Origin: Terrilactibacillus tamarindi
GTDB lineage: Bacteria > Bacillota > Bacilli > Bacillales > Sporolactobacillaceae
Direction of reading: 5' to 3'
Length of the DNA: 64,000 nt
NCBI RefSeq assembly: GCF_009718825.1
Contig: NZ_WNHB01000006.1
Location: forward strand, 1 to 64,000
The stretch's first letter is position 1. Each line of letters begins with the position of its first letter. The translations under genes were made by a program, and so were the position numbers. Under the pieces are notes generated by a model, which made no database searches, was not told the origin of the DNA, and was given only the letters and a program-made list of their open reading frames with translations. This document shows, piece after piece, positions 61,461 through 64,000 of the stretch.

Positions 61461-62516
61461 TTAATAGCTACTTCCAGACATAGCCTTCATGAAGTATTCA
61501 TAATCATAGTTGTCTGAACTTTTTACGGTATCAATTTTCCATTTATCTCCTTCTTTCTTAAGATTAATGCTGTAATCATCTCCTGTTGATTCTGGAGTTG
61601 TATTATCGAAGACATCACCTGCATGTTTGATCGCATATTCGACAAAGGCTTTTTGGGCTTCATATGTTGACGAGTATTTCCCTTTATTGTCATCAACAAA
61701 TTGTTTACCAAGTTTTTTTATCTCTTCGTCCATGTTATCAAACAACAAGACTTTTGGCGTTACTTTAACGGTTGCATTCTCAGGGAAAGCTGAGTCTATT
61801 TTCAACTCAACACTTCCTTTGTTCGCATTTGCAGATTTAAACTCATGATAAACATGCTTCAATTCTTCTTGAGACATGTCTCCAAATTCGTTAGTTGCGA
61901 TGTCCTTAAACACCGATTCAACCTGTTTTTTATCTTGGCTTGCGTTATTGGATACCAAAGATTTATATTTTGGATTTTCTTTATCAAAGAAGACCGTTTG
62001 GATATAGGCGTTCAGCGCATCCTTGATTTCTTCTTGATTATCTTTGTAATCTTTTGCATTCACTTTAAGAACAATATCTTTTGTTTTTTCAACCATCTTC
62101 GGTTTAAAATGCAGTTCATATTTTTGATCTTTGGCAACTCTAAAGACAATAAAACCAGTTGTAGATTTCCCTTTGGGAAGATCTGCGGCATCGAGCCGTT
62201 TGAAGTTATCGGTTTCATCATACACGTTCTCGTCTGAAACTTTTTCATTATTTGAATCATATAAAGCAAAATCTGCTTGATCAACATACAAAGTATCTTT
62301 TGAGTCGTTTGTAACACTAACATTTAACGCAAGAAGCGCATCTTCATCCGTATTTTCCTTTCCATCGCTCGTGATATAGGTCCCATTTTTGATCGAAACT
62401 TTGGCGATATCTGATGTAGCTTCTCCCTCTTTACTCGTTTCACTCTTTTGACCGCATCCAGACACTAATAAAACAAGTAAAAGCCCCACCAAAGATAGCC
62501 ACTTCACCTTCACCAT
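61461..62516 (-). CDS. Lipoprotein with DUF4352-like and DUF5105-like domains
   Basis: A 351-residue lipoprotein. The signal has lipobox LLVSGCGQ (Cys about 21). Residues about 36-150 form an immunoglobulin-like DUF4352-type domain (ALLALNVSVTNDSKDTLYVDQADFALYD, KSTTGFIVFRV). Residues about 155-345 form an NTF2-like C-terminal domain ending YSINLKKEGDKWKIDTVKSS. Such proteins are common in Bacilli with no known role. GGGAGGTCATTAG precedes the ATG. It is divergent from the TcaA-like gene. Confidence 0.78.
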   Translation of the reverse strand: MVKVKWLSLVGLLLVLLVSGCGQKSETSKEGEATSDIAKVSIKNGTYITSDGKENTDEDALLALNVSVTNDSKDTLYVDQADFALYDSNNEKVSDENVYDETDNFKRLDAADLPKGKSTTGFIVFRVAKDQKYELHFKPKMVEKTKDIVLKVNAKDYKDNQEEIKDALNAYIQTVFFDKENPKYKSLVSNNASQDKKQVESVFKDIATNEFGDMSQEELKHVYHEFKSANANKGSVELKIDSAFPENATVKVTPKVLLFDNMDEEIKKLGKQFVDDNKGKYSSTYEAQKAFVEYAIKHAGDVFDNTTPESTGDDYSINLKKEGDKWKIDTVKSSDNYDYEYFMKAMSGSSY

Positions 62517-62920
62517 CTAATGACCTCCCATAGTTAAAATAAGGGTGTTACTACTTTTCACTGGGTAACGGCATTTTACTTAATTGCCACTCAGTTCACT
62601 TTTATTTAGAAATGAGTTACTCCAGTGTCGAAATTCTAAAGTTATTTATACTGTTTAAATCATCAATTATGTTAAATACAAGCTAAAAAAAAGAAAAACG
62701 AGTCTAGCTTAGTCTATAAAAAATCCGTTTTCACAAGAATTAACTCGAATCATGTCTTAGTGAGAAGGATCAGAACCCATTTGATGCCGGAAATTTATAT
62801 ATTATAGAAAGGATGGAGGGAGTCAGTAAACAACGATGAGTTTTTGAATTGCATTTAATATTCACGTTCTACAGTAACAATGAATAGACTAGGCCATACA
62901 GGAAGGGGTGTGGGGATATT
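62517..62920. other. 404-bp divergent intergenic region
   Basis: AT-rich promoter region between the lipoprotein and TcaA-like genes. I looked here for a zinc-ribbon-coding extension of the TcaA-like gene and found none. No operator recognised. Confidence 0.4.
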
Positions 62921-64000
62921 GTGAGTCAAATATTCAAAAGTAAATGGATGATTATCACGGGTATTCTCCTTTGTCTTGGTGTATTGACATTTATCATTAT
63001 TGGTCAGCGTCTGGCATCTCCAAATAGAACGCTCGAGAAATTTAACACAGCTATCACAGGTGGCCATGTCAAACAACTTCAGGAAATCTTAATATCAGGA
63101 GACAAAAAAGTCGAAATAAATGATGAAGCATCAAAGGCACTCATTAAGCACTTCAAGGAGAATAAAACCGTTTATAAAAAAGTGCAGAATCAACTAAAAC
63201 AGGACATCGAAAAAGAAAATAATGACTCAAGCAGACTATTATCTCTGTCACCGTCAGGGAAAACGATGCTGTTTTTCACCCAATATAAAGTCAAAGTTCA
63301 ACCTCAGATGATTACTGTCTCGGGCAAACGTGACAACGAAAAAGTAGAATTAGAAATTAATAATCAAGTCATTCCTGAGACAGGCAAAAGTCAGACGTAC
63401 GGTCCTGTTTTTCCAGGCAGTTATCAGGTAAAGAAAAAAGTGATAAATGAGCTAGGCATTTTTATAAAAAATGAAAAGATTTCAGTTTGGGACAAAGAAA
63501 ATTCAGTTACGGTTGATTCGAAGACCTGGATACAGGATGACCCGAACATTCAAAAGAATATTGTTCAGACAGTCCACCAGTTCAATCAGGAAGTTTCCTT
63601 ATGGGAAACATCTGAATATGATCCCGCAAAACTGACATCTGCAACCTCAAATGTCCAAGAATATCAGACATCATTGCGGAAACCGGAATTTAATACGGTG
63701 AAAAAATATATCTCAGAGATACAATCAGCCTATCTAGGTATGGTTGTTGATATGGACAGCATCGACATTTGGTATAGTGGTGATCGTTGGAATGCTTCAC
63801 TCGATGTTTTAGTATCTTATAAATATGGAATAAAACTAAAAGGCAAACAACAATTCAAAGATTTATCCTATAAGCGCGGTCAACAAATTCATCTCATTTT
63901 CGACAAAGAAGCGAAAAAATGGTTGATCAATGGGTTAGATAATAATTATGTAACGGAAAGCACGGTTGATACATGGGATCATAAGGAAGATGTGAAAGTT
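62921..64000 (+). CDS. TcaA/YvbJ-like membrane protein (3' end beyond window)
   Basis: A reading frame is open from GTG 62921 to the last base (360 codons so far). It encodes a short cytoplasmic N-terminus, a membrane segment (MIITGILLCLGVLTFIIIG, about residues 10-28) and extracellular domains. The first begins SPNRTLEKFNTAITGGHVKQ, as in the TcaA second domain. A repeat-like beta region (PQMITVSGKRDNEKVELEIN) and an NTF2-like C-terminal part (NIVQTVHQFNQEVSLWETSE) follow. TcaA of staphylococci affects glycopeptide resistance and cell-wall stress. The usual N-terminal zinc ribbon is missing. GGAAGGGGTGTGGGG precedes the start. Confidence 0.72.
   Translation, partial: MSQIFKSKWMIITGILLCLGVLTFIIIGQRLASPNRTLEKFNTAITGGHVKQLQEILISGDKKVEINDEASKALIKHFKENKTVYKKVQNQLKQDIEKENNDSSRLLSLSPSGKTMLFFTQYKVKVQPQMITVSGKRDNEKVELEINNQVIPETGKSQTYGPVFPGSYQVKKKVINELGIFIKNEKISVWDKENSVTVDSKTWIQDDPNIQKNIVQTVHQFNQEVSLWETSEYDPAKLTSATSNVQEYQTSLRKPEFNTVKKYISEIQSAYLGMVVDMDSIDIWYSGDRWNASLDVLVSYKYGIKLKGKQQFKDLSYKRGQQIHLIFDKEAKKWLINGLDNNYVTESTVDTWDHKEDVKV

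Overview
The window looks like chromosomal DNA of an AT-rich, endospore-forming Bacillales bacterium. It has a Tlp-type small acid-soluble spore protein, strong AGGAGG-type ribosome binding sites, frequent TTG and GTG starts, B. subtilis-type families (levansucrase with LevB endolevanase, YdhK-like lipoprotein, EcsC-like, NhaK-like, YvbJ/TcaA-like proteins) and dispersed intergenic repeats of a kind I recall from Bacillales. The genus cannot be fixed from this sequence alone.

Layout. 0-24.4 kb is a mosaic of ordinary metabolic and transport genes. It holds NCS1 and NCS2 nucleobase permeases, a PadR/MFS divergent pair, an OSBS/N-acylamino-acid racemase family enzyme, two levansucrases (one followed by levB), an Na+/H+ antiporter, agmatine deiminase, a TagA-type glycosyltransferase, an Old Yellow Enzyme, and a 29-residue type I toxin with a probable antisense RNA. 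24.4-35.7 kb is a complete type I-B CRISPR-Cas locus: cas6-cas8b-cas7-cas5-cas3-cas4-cas1-cas2, all on the minus strand, followed by a leader and a 24-repeat array whose oldest end is decaying. Just upstream of cas6 and of a perfect sigma-A promoter lies a degenerate two-repeat, one-spacer mini-array. Its 36-nt spacer matches the cas6 5' leader, so it looks like a crRNA-like RNA by which Cascade represses its own operon (CreR-type). 36.4-46.7 kb carries an Fsr-like exporter and then a visibly more GC-rich island. The island has a C-terminally truncated UvrC paralogue, a DnaC/DnaI-like ATPase, a TctA-like permease with a small membrane partner, and the whole lower mevalonate pathway (mvk-mvaD-pmk-fni). 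The mevalonate genes lie behind a promoter with a near-perfect Fur box. 47-64 kb returns to ordinary genes: a YgbA_NO protein, a thioredoxin-reductase-like flavoprotein, an FtsH-like AAA protease, a HAD nucleotidase, an IS1182-like insertion sequence with 16-bp inverted repeats, glutaminase, an unusual ACT-MFS fusion divergent from a LysR regulator, a secreted metallophosphoesterase, an aldo/keto reductase, a DUF5105-type lipoprotein and the start of a TcaA-like protein that runs off the window.

How the parts may work together. The cas operon appears to be controlled by its own effector through the mini-array. The mevalonate block contains only the steps from mevalonate to IPP/DMAPP beside a carboxylate-type permease, under a putative iron-responsive promoter. 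That suggests an iron-sparing, possibly mevalonate-scavenging bypass of the Fe-S-dependent MEP route. The two levansucrases and LevB make and then trim extracellular levan.
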